From positions 1 to 64,000 of the forward strand of contig NZ_JAFAGT010000048.1 of NCBI RefSeq assembly GCF_019237615.1: a stretch of 64,000 bases of DNA, given 5' to 3'. Below the pieces are notes generated by a model. It had not been told where the DNA came from. It was given only the letters and a program-made list of their open reading frames with translations, and did not search any database. The first letter of the stretch is position 1, and every line of letters begins with the position of its first letter. Position numbers and translations under genes: made by a program. This document shows, piece after piece, positions 21,664 to 30,326 of this stretch. This DNA is from Roseateles sp. GTDB lineage: Bacteria > Pseudomonadota > Gammaproteobacteria > Burkholderiales > Burkholderiaceae_C.

Positions 21664-21689
21664 AAAAGGGCCATCCCGTAGATGGCCCT
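21664..21689 (-). terminator. Terminator downstream of the H-NS-like gene
   Basis: Minus-strand stem AGGGCCATC / GATGGCCCT (plus 21681-21689 and 21667-21675) with a five-base loop, followed by TTTT. It lies about 40 bases beyond the H-NS-like stop. Confidence 0.75.
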
Positions 21690-21729
21690 GCTGGTCATAT
21701 GGCGCCGCAGTGGCGCCGGATGGGATGTC

Positions 21730-22026
21730 TCAGACCGCGAAATCGGTCAGCTTGGCGCCGCCGGCGACGGCGGCCTTGAGCCATTTGGGTTGCAGGCCGC
21801 GACCGCTCCAGGTTTCGCCGGTGGCCTGGTTGCGATATTTGGCAGCGACCTTGGAGACCTTGGCCGGTTTGGGCGTGCGCATGCTGAGGTCGGCCACCGT
21901 CAGGCCATATTCGCTCATCAGGGATTTGACCTTGGCAACGGCTTCGCCGCGTTCGCGCTCCTTGGTTTGGCTGATCTGCTCATCAAGCGCCGCGCGTTGG
22001 GCCAGGAGTTCCTTGAGATTGGACAT
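21730..22026 (-). CDS. H-NS-family nucleoid-associated DNA-binding protein
   Basis: 98-residue H-NS-type protein. An N-terminal coiled coil (LKELLAQRAALDEQISQTKERERGEA) mediates oligomerisation. A basic linker (RTPKPAKVSKVAAKYRN) leads to the C-terminal DNA-binding signature TGETWSGRGLQPKWL. Such proteins bind AT-rich DNA and silence promoters. In this GC-rich window, obvious AT-rich targets are its own upstream region and the 61.7 kb and 63.1 kb promoters (inference). Monocistronic, with its own terminator. Confidence 0.93.
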   Translation of the reverse strand: MSNLKELLAQRAALDEQISQTKERERGEAVAKVKSLMSEYGLTVADLSMRTPKPAKVSKVAAKYRNQATGETWSGRGLQPKWLKAAVAGGAKLTDFAV

Positions 22027-22346
22027 GCTGCTATTCCTCTTGCGATTTGACCGGTGAGACTCCCGATGGCGGGCATCGAGGCCTCGGAGGTGCGGGGCGC
22101 GAGGCCCGGCAATTATCTCCGCCAGCGAATTAAATCGCGGACTGGAGATTCAGGCAAGAGTTTTCTTGGGCCGGCGGCAACGGTTTTTGATTCGATGAGG
22201 AAAACCCGGTGTCAATGGGTTTCGCCGCTAGGCGCGCCCTGGAACCGGGGCTCGATACCCCTGCGCCGGCGGCCGGCCACGCAGGCCGCCAGTAATTGCC
22301 ATGACTAATGCCACGGTAGGGCGCAGGGGGCAGAAATAGGCCGGGC
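22027..22346. other. Intergenic region upstream of the H-NS-like gene
   Basis: 320 bases without a supported gene. The part at about 22110-22215 is clearly AT-richer than its surroundings (AATTATC, GAATTAAATC, TTTTTGATTCGATG), consistent with the H-NS-like gene's promoter and possible autoregulation. A GC-rich segment at 22260-22295 resembles a T-arm only superficially, and I do not call a tRNA. Confidence 0.4.
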
Positions 22347-22625
22347 TCAGTTCGACGGCGGCACGTAGCCCGCCACCTGCTCCGCACCGCTGCCGAAGAA
22401 GAATTGCTCCGCCTGACGCATCAGGTATTGGCGGGCGCGCAGATCGGCGAGGTTGAGGCGGTTTTCATTGACGAGCATGGTCTGGTGCTTCATCCAGGCG
22501 GCCCAGGCCTCCTTGCTGACGTTTTCCCAAACTCGCTTGCCGAGTTCCGTGTGGACGGGGTAGGGCGGGAAGTCCAGCCCTTCGGCTTCCTTCTTCAGAT
22601 AGGCGCATTGGACGACGCGGGGCAT
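22347..22625 (-). CDS. yggX: YggX-type Fe(II)-trafficking / oxidative damage protection protein
   Basis: 92-residue member of the YggX family, cytosolic proteins that protect Fe-S clusters from oxidative damage. It has the invariant N-terminal Cys in [19 protein letters not shown], followed by [31 protein letters not shown]. The ATG at 22625 is preceded by an AGGAG ribosome site (minus strand) and matches the family start. It is followed by ArgA 78 bases upstream on the same strand, a common pairing in Burkholderiales. Confidence 0.95.
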   Translation of the reverse strand: MPRVVQCAYLKKEAEGLDFPPYPVHTELGKRVWENVSKEAWAAWMKHQTMLVNENRLNLADLRARQYLMRQAEQFFFGSGAEQVAGYVPPSN

Positions 22626-22703
22626 GGCGGACTCCTGAGACACGAAATGGAAAAACGGCCGGCACTTTAGCGCGCCGACCGTATGGGCAGGCCCGGCGGG
22701 GGC

Positions 22704-24047
22704 TTAGTTGAATCGTTTGACCAGCACCAGCGAGCGGCGGTCCCAGTTGTATTTGCGTTTGCGTTCCTCGGGCAGCCATTCGGGGTCGACCTGCTGGAAG
22801 CCGCGCTTGATGAACCAGTGCATGGTGCGCGTGGTCAGCACGAAGATGCTGTCCAGGCCCGTGGCCTTGGCGCGCTGCTCGATGCGCTTGAGCAGGCGGT
22901 CACCGTCGCCCTGGCCCTGCACCTCGTTGGACACGGTCAGGGCCGCCATCTCGGCCGTGCGCGCTTCGACATAGGGGTAGAGGGCCGCGCAGCCGAAGAT
23001 GACGCCGTCATGCTCGATGACGGTGTAGAGCTCGGCGTCGCGCTCGATCTCGGTGCGGCTGCGCTTGACCAGCGTGCCGTCGCGCTCGAAGGGCTCGATG
23101 AGCTTGATGATGCCGGCCACGTCGTCGGACGTGGCCTCGCGCAGGCTCTCGAGCTTCTCGTCCACGACCATGGTGCCGATGCCGTCGTGGGTGTAGACCT
23201 CCTGCAGCAGTGCGCCATCGATCGCGAACGGGATGATGTGCGTGCGCTCGACGCCGGCGCGGCAGGCCTCGGCGCAATGGCGCAGGTAGAAGGCCACGTC
23301 GGTCGGCTCGGGCGTCGGACTGGCCTTGGCGAGCATGCGGTCGGCGTCCGCCAGGGCCAGCTCGGTGTCTATGGGGCTTTCCGGGTCGCCCGGGTTCTCG
23401 GGAACGCCCGGAACCTCGCAGACGAACAGCAGCTTGTCGGCCTGCAGCGCGATGGCGGTCGACGTGGCCACGTCTTCCATGCTGAGGTTGAAGGCTTCGC
23501 CCGTGGGCGAGAAGCCGAACGGCGACAGCAGCACGATGGCGCCGATGTCGATGGCGCGCTGGATGGCGGCGGCATCCACCTTGCGCACGAGCCCGGAATG
23601 CTGGAAGTCCACGCCGTCGACGATGCCGACCGGCCGGGCGGTCAGGAAATTGCCCGACACGACGCGCACGGTGGCGTTGGCCATGGGCGTGTTGGGCAGG
23701 CCCTGGCTGAAGGCGGCCTCGATCTCGAAGCGCAGCTGGCCGGCGGCCTCCTGGGCGCAGTCCAGCGCGACGGCGTCGGTGATGCGGCGGCCATGGCTGT
23801 AGCGCGGCGTCTGGCCCTTGGCGGCCAACTGCTCGTTGACCTGCGGCCGGAAGCCGTGGACGAGCACGACCTTGATGCCCATCGCATGCAGGATGGCCAG
23901 GTCCTGCACGAAGGCGTTCAGCTTGCCGGCCGCGACCAGCTCGCCCGGCATGCCGACGACGAAGGTCTCGCCGCGGTAGGCGTGGATGTAGGGCGCCACG
24001 GCACGGAACCAGGGCACGAAGGTGTGAGGAAAGACGAGGCCGGTCAT
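22704..24047 (-). CDS. argA: N-acetylglutamate synthase (amino-acid N-acetyltransferase)
   Basis: 447-residue classical ArgA catalysing acetyl-CoA + L-glutamate to N-acetylglutamate, the first step of arginine synthesis. The N-terminal amino-acid-kinase-like domain (about 1-290; VVLVHGFRPQVNEQLAAKG, ILLSPFGFSPTGEAFNL-type motif) binds the feedback inhibitor arginine. The C-terminal GNAT domain has VQGQGDGDRLLKRIEQRA and FIKRGFQQV. The start at 24047 (MTGLVFPHTFVPWFR) was chosen over one 30 bases upstream by similarity to the family N-terminus. Confidence 0.95.
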   Translation of the reverse strand: MTGLVFPHTFVPWFRAVAPYIHAYRGETFVVGMPGELVAAGKLNAFVQDLAILHAMGIKVVLVHGFRPQVNEQLAAKGQTPRYSHGRRITDAVALDCAQEAAGQLRFEIEAAFSQGLPNTPMANATVRVVSGNFLTARPVGIVDGVDFQHSGLVRKVDAAAIQRAIDIGAIVLLSPFGFSPTGEAFNLSMEDVATSTAIALQADKLLFVCEVPGVPENPGDPESPIDTELALADADRMLAKASPTPEPTDVAFYLRHCAEACRAGVERTHIIPFAIDGALLQEVYTHDGIGTMVVDEKLESLREATSDDVAGIIKLIEPFERDGTLVKRSRTEIERDAELYTVIEHDGVIFGCAALYPYVEARTAEMAALTVSNEVQGQGDGDRLLKRIEQRAKATGLDSIFVLTTRTMHWFIKRGFQQVDPEWLPEERKRKYNWDRRSLVLVKRFN

Positions 24048-24132
24048 GTCCGAATTGTGGAGCCTGCGCGGCTGCACTTGACGCTGTCATGTTCGCCGCG
24101 GAGCATCCGTTTTCCACCACACGGAGACTGCG

Positions 24133-24525
24133 ATGAAAGACTACAGCGACGTCTACATGACCCCAGGCGCCTTCAGCTGGAACGAGCTGTCCAGCGCCGA
24201 TCCCAAGGCCGCCCGAGATTTCTACGGCCAGCTGTTCGGCTGGAGTTTCGACACCATGAACCTCGGCGACGGGGACTACCACGTCATCAAGGTTGGCGGA
24301 GTCTCCGTCGGCGGCATGATGACGGCGCAGCGGCCCGGCCCGGCTGCCTGGGGCGCCTATGTCACCGTCGGGAACTGCGATGCGACGGTGGAACAGGCCA
24401 AGGGCCTGGGCGCCAGCGTGCTGGCTGGCCCCTTCGACATTCCCACCGTCGGCCGCATGGCCGTGCTGCAGGACCCGCAGGGCGCCGTCATCCAGGTCAT
24501 CAGCTATTTCCCGCGGACAGCGTGA
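24133..24525 (+). CDS. VOC-family (glyoxalase/bleomycin-resistance fold) protein
   Basis: 130-residue single VOC domain beginning MKDYSDVYMTPGAFSWNELSS with the typical ADPKAARDFYGQLFGWSF helix and an end motif DPQGAVIQVISYF. Such proteins bind metals and small molecules; the substrate cannot be predicted. The start has a GGAGAC ribosome site. It diverges from argA and lies 25 bases ahead of hrpA, so the two plus-strand genes may be co-transcribed. Confidence 0.88.
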   Translation: MKDYSDVYMTPGAFSWNELSSADPKAARDFYGQLFGWSFDTMNLGDGDYHVIKVGGVSVGGMMTAQRPGPAAWGAYVTVGNCDATVEQAKGLGASVLAGPFDIPTVGRMAVLQDPQGAVIQVISYFPRTA

Positions 24526-24550
24526 CGCGCTGCGGGACAATCCCGCCTCA

Positions 24551-27500
24551 ATGAATTCCGAACGATCCGAGAGCCGGCCAGTTCAGCCGGCTCTTTCCAT
24601 TTCCTTTCCCGAAAGCCTGCCGGTCTCGTCGCGACGCGACGAGATCATGGCCGCGATGGCCGAGCACCAGGTCGTCATCGTCTGCGGCGAGACCGGCTCG
24701 GGCAAGACCACGCAACTGCCCAAGATCGCGCTGGCCATGGGACGTGGCCGGCACAACGGTGGCGGCCTCATCGGCCACACCCAGCCGCGGAGGATCGCCG
24801 CCAGCAGCGTGGCCAAGCGCATCGCCGAGGAGCTGAAGACGCCGCTGGGCGACGTGGTCGGCTACAAGGTGCGCTTCCAGGACCGCCTGTCCAAGGGCGC
24901 CTCGGTCAAGCTGATGACGGACGGCATCCTGCTGGCCGAGACGCAGAGCGATCCGCTGCTCAAGGCCTACGACACCCTGATCATCGACGAGGCCCATGAG
25001 CGCAGCCTCAACATCGACTTCCTGCTGGGCTACCTGCGCGAGCTGTTGCCGCGCCGGCCCGACCTGAAGATCGTCGTCACGTCGGCCACCATCGACGCGG
25101 ACCGCTTCGCGCAGCATTTCGCCTCGGCCAAGGGACCGGCACCGGTGCTGATGGTGTCGGGTCGGCTGTTCCCGGTCGAGCAGCGCTATCGCCCGTTCGA
25201 GGAAAGCCGCGAGTACGACCTCAACAACGCCATCACCGACGCGGTGGACGAGCTGTGGCGCGAGGGCGGCGGCGACGTGCTGGTCTTCTTGCCCGGCGAG
25301 CGCGAGATCCGCGAGGCCGCCGAGGCACTGCGCAAGCACCACCCGCCGGGCGTGGACATCCTGCCGCTGTTCTCGCGGCTGTCCGAGGCCGACCAGAACA
25401 AGGTCTTCGAGCCCCACGGCGCGCGGCGCATCGTGCTGGCGACCAACGTGGCCGAGACGTCGCTGACGGTGCCCGGCATCCGCTACGTCATCGACCCGGG
25501 CCTGGCGCGCGTGAAGCGCTACAGCTACCGCAACAAGGTCGAGCAGCTGCTGATCGAGAACATCAGCCAGGCCGCCGCCAACCAGCGCGCCGGCCGCTGC
25601 GGCCGCGTGTCAAACGGCATCTGCGTGCGGCTGTACAGCGAGAAGGAATTCAACGAGCGGCCGAAGTTCACTGACCCGGAGATCCTGCGCAGCAGCCTGG
25701 CCGGTGTCATCCTGCGCATGAAGTCGCTGCACCTGGGCGACGTGGAGCGCTTTCCGTTCCTTGAAGCGCCGCGCCCCAAGGCGATTGCCGACGGCTACCA
25801 GCTGCTGGCCGAACTGGGCGCCACCGACGACGTCAATGAGCTGACGCCCCTTGGCAAGGAACTGTCGCGCCTGCCGCTGGACCCGCGCGTCGGCCGCATG
25901 ATCCTGGAGGCCAAGAACCGCGAGGCACTGACCGAGGTGCTTGTCATCGCGTCCGCCCTCAGTGGCCAGGATGTGCGCGACCGCCCGCAGGAAGCGGCCC
26001 AGGAGGCCGACGAGAAGCACAAGAAGTTCGACGACGAGAAGTCGGAGTTCATGGGCTACCTGAAGCTGTGGAAATGGCTCGGCGACTCCAAGGGCGGCGA
26101 GGGCGAGCACAAGCTCTCCCACCGCAAGCACGAGGCGTTGCTGCGCGAGAACTTCGTCAGCCCGCGCCGGGTGCGCGAGTGGCGCGACGTGCATTCGCAG
26201 CTGCAGACCGTCGTCGCCGAGCACGGCTGGCGGCTCAACCAGAGCCCGGCCACCTATGAGCAGGTGCACCTGTCCATGCTGGCCGGCCTGCTGGGCAACA
26301 TCGGCCAGAAGAGCGACGACGAGGACTGGTATCTCGGCGCGCGCGGCATCAAGTTCTACCGCCACCCGGGCGCCCACCTCAGCAAGAAGCCGGGCCGCTG
26401 GATCGTCGCCGCCGAGCTGGTGGACACGTCGCGGCTGTACGGCCGTGGCCTGGCCAACATCGAGCCGCAATGGCTGCCGCCCATCGCCGGCCACCTGATC
26501 AAGACCCAGCTGCTGGAACCGCATTGGGAGAAGAAGGCCGCCGAAGTGGTGGCGCTCGAGCGGGCGACGCTGTATGGGATCGTGCTCTACAGCAACAAGC
26601 GCGTGAACTTCGGTCGCGTGGACCCCAAGGCGGCGCGGGAGATCTTCATCCGCGAAGGCCTGGTGAACGACGAGCTGCCCGAGGACCTCGCGCGGCAACT
26701 GCCGTTCATCGGCCACAACCGCCGCCAGATCAGCAAGGTCGAGGCGCTGGAGCACAAGTCGCGCCGCCAGGACGTGCTGGTGGACGACGAGCTGATCTAC
26801 GCCTTCTACGACGACAAGCTGCCTGCCCATGTGTTCTCCGGTGCCACGCTGCTGAAGTGGTGGCGCGAGGCCGCCAAGGGCAACGACAAGCTCTTGCAGC
26901 TCAGCCAGGACGAGCTGATGCGCCACGAGGCCGCGGGCGTCACCAGCGAGGCCTTCCCCAAGGTCATCCGCATGGGCGGCGTGGACTGCGCGGCGGCCTA
27001 CCTGCACCAGCCTGGTGACGCGCGCGACGGCCTGACGGTGACCGTGCCCATCTTTGCGCTGAACCAGGTCAGCGAGGAGCGCGCCGAATGGCTGGTGCCC
27101 GGCATGCTGGCGCAGAAGGTGACGGCGCTGCTGAAAAGCCTGCATCAGAAGCCGCGTGCGCGCCTGACTCCCCTGCCGGACTTCGTCGCCGAGTTCATCG
27201 AGCTGAACCAGTTCGCCCAGGGCGGCCTGGTGGAGGTGCTGCTGAAGGCCGTCAAGGAGCGCTCCCAGCTCGCCGTGCAGCGCAACGACTTCAAGCTGGA
27301 GCAGCTGGCTCCGCATCTGTTCATGAACTTCCGCGTCGTCGACGAGCATGGCCGCCAGCTCGGCCAGGGCCGCCAGCTCGCCGCGCTGAAGGCGGAGCTG
27401 GGCGGGCAGGCTCGCTCGGCCTTCCAGGCGCTGGCAGCGCTCAAGCTGCCGACCAGGGAAGACGCGCCCAGGCCGGCGCCCGCACCTGTGGCGGGGAAGG

Positions 27501-28396
27501 GCATCCGTGCCGAGGTCGTCAAGAAGCCGGAGCCGGCGCGCGACGCGAGCCAGGCCTACACGGACTGGACCTTCGGCGAGCTGCCCGAGCTGCTGGAAGT
27601 GCGAAAGGGCGGCCAGACGCTGATCGGCTTCCCCGCGCTGATCGACAAGGGCGCGCATGTCGAGATCGAGGTGTTCGACGAGCCCGAGGTTGCGGCGGCC
27701 AAGCACCGCGCAGGCCTGCGCCGGCTGATCGCGCTGCAGCTCAAGGAGCCGCTGAGGTTCCTTGAGAAGAACATTCCCGACCTGCAGCGCATGTCCGTGC
27801 TCTTCATGGGCCTGGGAACGGCCGAGGAGTTGCGCGACCAGATCATCGGCGTCGCGCTGGACCGCGCCTTCCTGGCCGACCCGCTGCCGACCGACGCGAT
27901 GGGCTTCAGGAAGCGCATCGACGAGGGCCGCAGCCGCCTCAACCTGATTGCGCAGGAGGTGGCCCGCGCCGTCCATGCCGTGCTGCAGGAGCTGGCCAGC
28001 GCCAGCCGCAAGCTCAAGGACTCGCGGCCGGCCAAGGACGTCGGCGACGACGTCGCGGCACAGCTGCAGCGCCTCGTCCCAAAGCGCTTTGCGCTGGACA
28101 CGCCCTGGGCCCAGCTGCAGCACCTGCCGCGGTACCTGAAGGCCGTCACGGCCCGGCTGGACAAGCTGCGCGCCGATGCGGCACGCGACACCAAGCTGAT
28201 GGGCGAGGTCAAGCCGCTGGAGCAGCGTTACACACGCCGGCTTGCCGAGCTCAAGGGCGTGCGCGATGCTCGGCTGGATGACTTCCGCTGGCAGCTTGAG
28301 GAGCTGCGCGTGAGCCTGTTCGCACAGGAGTTGCGCACGCCGCAGCCGGTCAGCGTGAAGCGCCTCGACAAGGTCTGGGCCCAGATCGTGAGCTGA
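24551..28396 (+). CDS. hrpA: ATP-dependent RNA helicase HrpA (DEAH box)
   Basis: 1281-residue DEAH/RHA helicase, the long HrpA form. Walker A is CGETGSGKTTQ near residue 46, then TQPRRIAA, the DEAH motif LIIDEAHERSLN near residue 145, SAT in VVTSATIDADRF, and motif VI NQRAGRCGRV. The central winged-helix, ratchet and OB regions follow, and the long C-terminal DUF3418-type extension (from about residue 700) is present. HrpA rescues stalled ribosomes by acting on mRNA in E. coli. The ATG at 24551 lies 25 bases after the VOC stop; an in-frame extension upstream overlaps the VOC gene and is rejected. Confidence 0.96.
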   Translation: MNSERSESRPVQPALSISFPESLPVSSRRDEIMAAMAEHQVVIVCGETGSGKTTQLPKIALAMGRGRHNGGGLIGHTQPRRIAASSVAKRIAEELKTPLGDVVGYKVRFQDRLSKGASVKLMTDGILLAETQSDPLLKAYDTLIIDEAHERSLNIDFLLGYLRELLPRRPDLKIVVTSATIDADRFAQHFASAKGPAPVLMVSGRLFPVEQRYRPFEESREYDLNNAITDAVDELWREGGGDVLVFLPGEREIREAAEALRKHHPPGVDILPLFSRLSEADQNKVFEPHGARRIVLATNVAETSLTVPGIRYVIDPGLARVKRYSYRNKVEQLLIENISQAAANQRAGRCGRVSNGICVRLYSEKEFNERPKFTDPEILRSSLAGVILRMKSLHLGDVERFPFLEAPRPKAIADGYQLLAELGATDDVNELTPLGKELSRLPLDPRVGRMILEAKNREALTEVLVIASALSGQDVRDRPQEAAQEADEKHKKFDDEKSEFMGYLKLWKWLGDSKGGEGEHKLSHRKHEALLRENFVSPRRVREWRDVHSQLQTVVAEHGWRLNQSPATYEQVHLSMLAGLLGNIGQKSDDEDWYLGARGIKFYRHPGAHLSKKPGRWIVAAELVDTSRLYGRGLANIEPQWLPPIAGHLIKTQLLEPHWEKKAAEVVALERATLYGIVLYSNKRVNFGRVDPKAAREIFIREGLVNDELPEDLARQLPFIGHNRRQISKVEALEHKSRRQDVLVDDELIYAFYDDKLPAHVFSGATLLKWWREAAKGNDKLLQLSQDELMRHEAAGVTSEAFPKVIRMGGVDCAAAYLHQPGDARDGLTVTVPIFALNQVSEERAEWLVPGMLAQKVTALLKSLHQKPRARLTPLPDFVAEFIELNQFAQGGLVEVLLKAVKERSQLAVQRNDFKLEQLAPHLFMNFRVVDEHGRQLGQGRQLAALKAELGGQARSAFQALAALKLPTREDAPRPAPAPVAGKGIRAEVVKKPEPARDASQAYTDWTFGELPELLEVRKGGQTLIGFPALIDKGAHVEIEVFDEPEVAAAKHRAGLRRLIALQLKEPLRFLEKNIPDLQRMSVLFMGLGTAEELRDQIIGVALDRAFLADPLPTDAMGFRKRIDEGRSRLNLIAQEVARAVHAVLQELASASRKLKDSRPAKDVGDDVAAQLQRLVPKRFALDTPWAQLQHLPRYLKAVTARLDKLRADAARDTKLMGEVKPLEQRYTRRLAELKGVRDARLDDFRWQLEELRVSLFAQELRTPQPVSVKRLDKVWAQIVS

Positions 28397-28513
28397 TGCA
28401 CGCAAGCAGCCCATCGCCGCCCGGCAGCGGGAAATCCGTCGCATTTCGACGCCTGCCTGCAAGCTCGACCCGTCTAGGCTGGAGTCCAATGCGGGAATTA
28501 CAACTGTTACAGC

Positions 28514-30316
28514 GTGTCCCAGTTCGCCGTGCCTGAAACCAGCCCCGTCACCCCACCGCTGAGAAGCTTCGGCCGCTTCGAGCTGCGCGCGCTGCAGTCC
28601 AAGAGCGCGCGCAGCCTGATCTGGCGCGTCTTCGACCCGCGCCAGGGCCAGGAGCTGTTGCTGTGCATGCCGCGCGAGAAGCCCAACAGCGTGGCGGCGC
28701 TGGAGCATTGGCTGCGCATGGCCCAGGCCGGCGAGCGCGTGCAGCACCCCAATCTCGCGCCCGTCTTCGAGATCGGCCAGGTCGAGAGCTGGCCCTATGT
28801 GGCCTACGACCGTACGCTGGGCGAGACGCTGGACGAGCGCCTGGCGCGCCAGGCCGCGCCGCTGCCGGTCGACGCCGCAGGCTGGGTGGCCCAGCTGCTC
28901 GAAGGCCTGGCCTTCGCGCACGAGGCCGGCCATGCCCATCGCGACATCCAGGCCGCCAACGTCCTCATCGACGCCAGCGACAAGGTCTGCCTCATCGGCA
29001 TCGAGGTGGCGCAGGAGGTCTTCCCCCCCGGCGTCGACTACGGCACCGTCACGCGCCGCGCGGTGCGCGATTCTGCCGAGGAGGACGTGCTCTGCGTCGG
29101 CCTGCTGCTGCATCGCCTCCTCACCGGCCGGCCGGTGCTGGAGGAGCATGACCTGCAGCAGGTCGTGCAGCAGATGCAGCCTTCCCCCACGCGCCCGGGC
29201 CGCGAGATCGTGCGCCTGGGCTGGGAGACGCCGCACCCCATTCCCGATCCGCTGCGCGCCATCTGCAACCGCGCGACGGACCGCCAGCTGCGCCAGCGCT
29301 ACCACCTGGCACGCAGTTTCTGGCGCGCGCTGGACGGCTGGCGGCAGGCGGCCGCGTACGACGACGGCGGCCCCATCGTGCTGTTGCTGGACAAGCTGCA
29401 GCGTATCGGGCACCTGCCGACGACGGTCGGCGGCCTGCACCGCTTCGCAGCCGGCGCCAGCCTGGAGGCCCAGCATGCGAGCGCGCTGTCCGAGTTCGTG
29501 CTGAAGGACATGGCGCTCAGCCTGGAGCTGGTGCGCCGTGTCAACCTGGCACTCAAGCAGGCGGGCCACCCGGGCGAGACCGTGCTGAACATGCAGCGCG
29601 CCATCCAGATGCTGGGCCTGGACGGACTGCAGTACGCCATCAACGCGCTCAAGCCCTGGCCCGGCCCGCTGCTGCCGCCCGCCGCCGAGCTGCTGCGCCA
29701 GCTGACGACCCGGGTCGGCAAGGCCGCGCTGGCTGCCCAGGCGCTGCGCCCGGCCGGCTATGACGCCGAGGTCGTCCACCTCATCGCCGTCATGCAGAAC
29801 CTCGGCCGCCTGATGGTGCAGTACCACTTCCCGGACGATGCCCAGCAGATCCGCCAGCTGATGGTGCCGCCCGAGCCTACCGAGGACCAGCCCAACCCGC
29901 CCGGCATGAGCGAGCAGGCGGCGGCCTACGCCGTGCTGGGCTGCGACCTGGACGCGCTCGGTGCCGCCGTGGCCCGGCATTGGGGACTGGGCGACGAGCT
30001 GCTGCAGATGATCCGCCGGCAGCCGCTGGGGGCAGCCGTGCACCCGAGCCGCAGCGATGCCGACGTCATCCGCCTGACCTGCAGCCTCGCCAACGAGTTG
30101 GTCGACGCTCAGGACCTGCCCGACGCGCGCCGCCGCCCGGCGCTGGAGGCGGCGACGCGACGCTATGCCAAGGCGCTGGGCATAGGCCTGCGAGAGGTCA
30201 CCGAGGCGCTCAACCCGGGCGCACCCAAGCCGCCCTCGGTGGCGGCATCCCAGCCGTCCGAAGGCGCCGCGCCGGCGGGTTCGCCGCGCGAGCAGCTGTC
30301 GGCCCGCGGGGCCTGA
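28514..30316 (+). CDS. Pseudokinase-HDOD signalling protein
   Basis: 600-residue protein starting at a GTG. Residues about 15-275 follow a Ser/Thr kinase fold but lack key parts: the nucleotide lysine position reads LLLCMPRE, there is no glycine-rich loop, and the DFG motif is replaced by LIGIEV, although HRDIQAANVLID (the catalytic loop) is retained. Residues about 295-490 are an HDOD domain (LKDMALSLELVRRVNLAL, LIAVMQNLGRLMVQYHFP), an HD-GYP-related fold usually lacking phosphodiesterase residues. The tail is Ala/Pro-rich. Its stop is 10 bases before the next gene, an active kinase of the same architecture, so the two probably act together. Confidence 0.87.
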   Translation: MSQFAVPETSPVTPPLRSFGRFELRALQSKSARSLIWRVFDPRQGQELLLCMPREKPNSVAALEHWLRMAQAGERVQHPNLAPVFEIGQVESWPYVAYDRTLGETLDERLARQAAPLPVDAAGWVAQLLEGLAFAHEAGHAHRDIQAANVLIDASDKVCLIGIEVAQEVFPPGVDYGTVTRRAVRDSAEEDVLCVGLLLHRLLTGRPVLEEHDLQQVVQQMQPSPTRPGREIVRLGWETPHPIPDPLRAICNRATDRQLRQRYHLARSFWRALDGWRQAAAYDDGGPIVLLLDKLQRIGHLPTTVGGLHRFAAGASLEAQHASALSEFVLKDMALSLELVRRVNLALKQAGHPGETVLNMQRAIQMLGLDGLQYAINALKPWPGPLLPPAAELLRQLTTRVGKAALAAQALRPAGYDAEVVHLIAVMQNLGRLMVQYHFPDDAQQIRQLMVPPEPTEDQPNPPGMSEQAAAYAVLGCDLDALGAAVARHWGLGDELLQMIRRQPLGAAVHPSRSDADVIRLTCSLANELVDAQDLPDARRRPALEAATRRYAKALGIGLREVTEALNPGAPKPPSVAASQPSEGAAPAGSPREQLSARGA

Positions 30317-30326
30317 AGCTGGCACC

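Noticed and set aside
22230-22300. tRNA or tmRNA-like GC-rich stem with CTCGATACCCC
   Set aside because: No acceptor-stem, D-arm and anticodon arrangement could be assembled and no tmRNA tag sequence is present; the resemblance is limited to one T-arm-like stretch.
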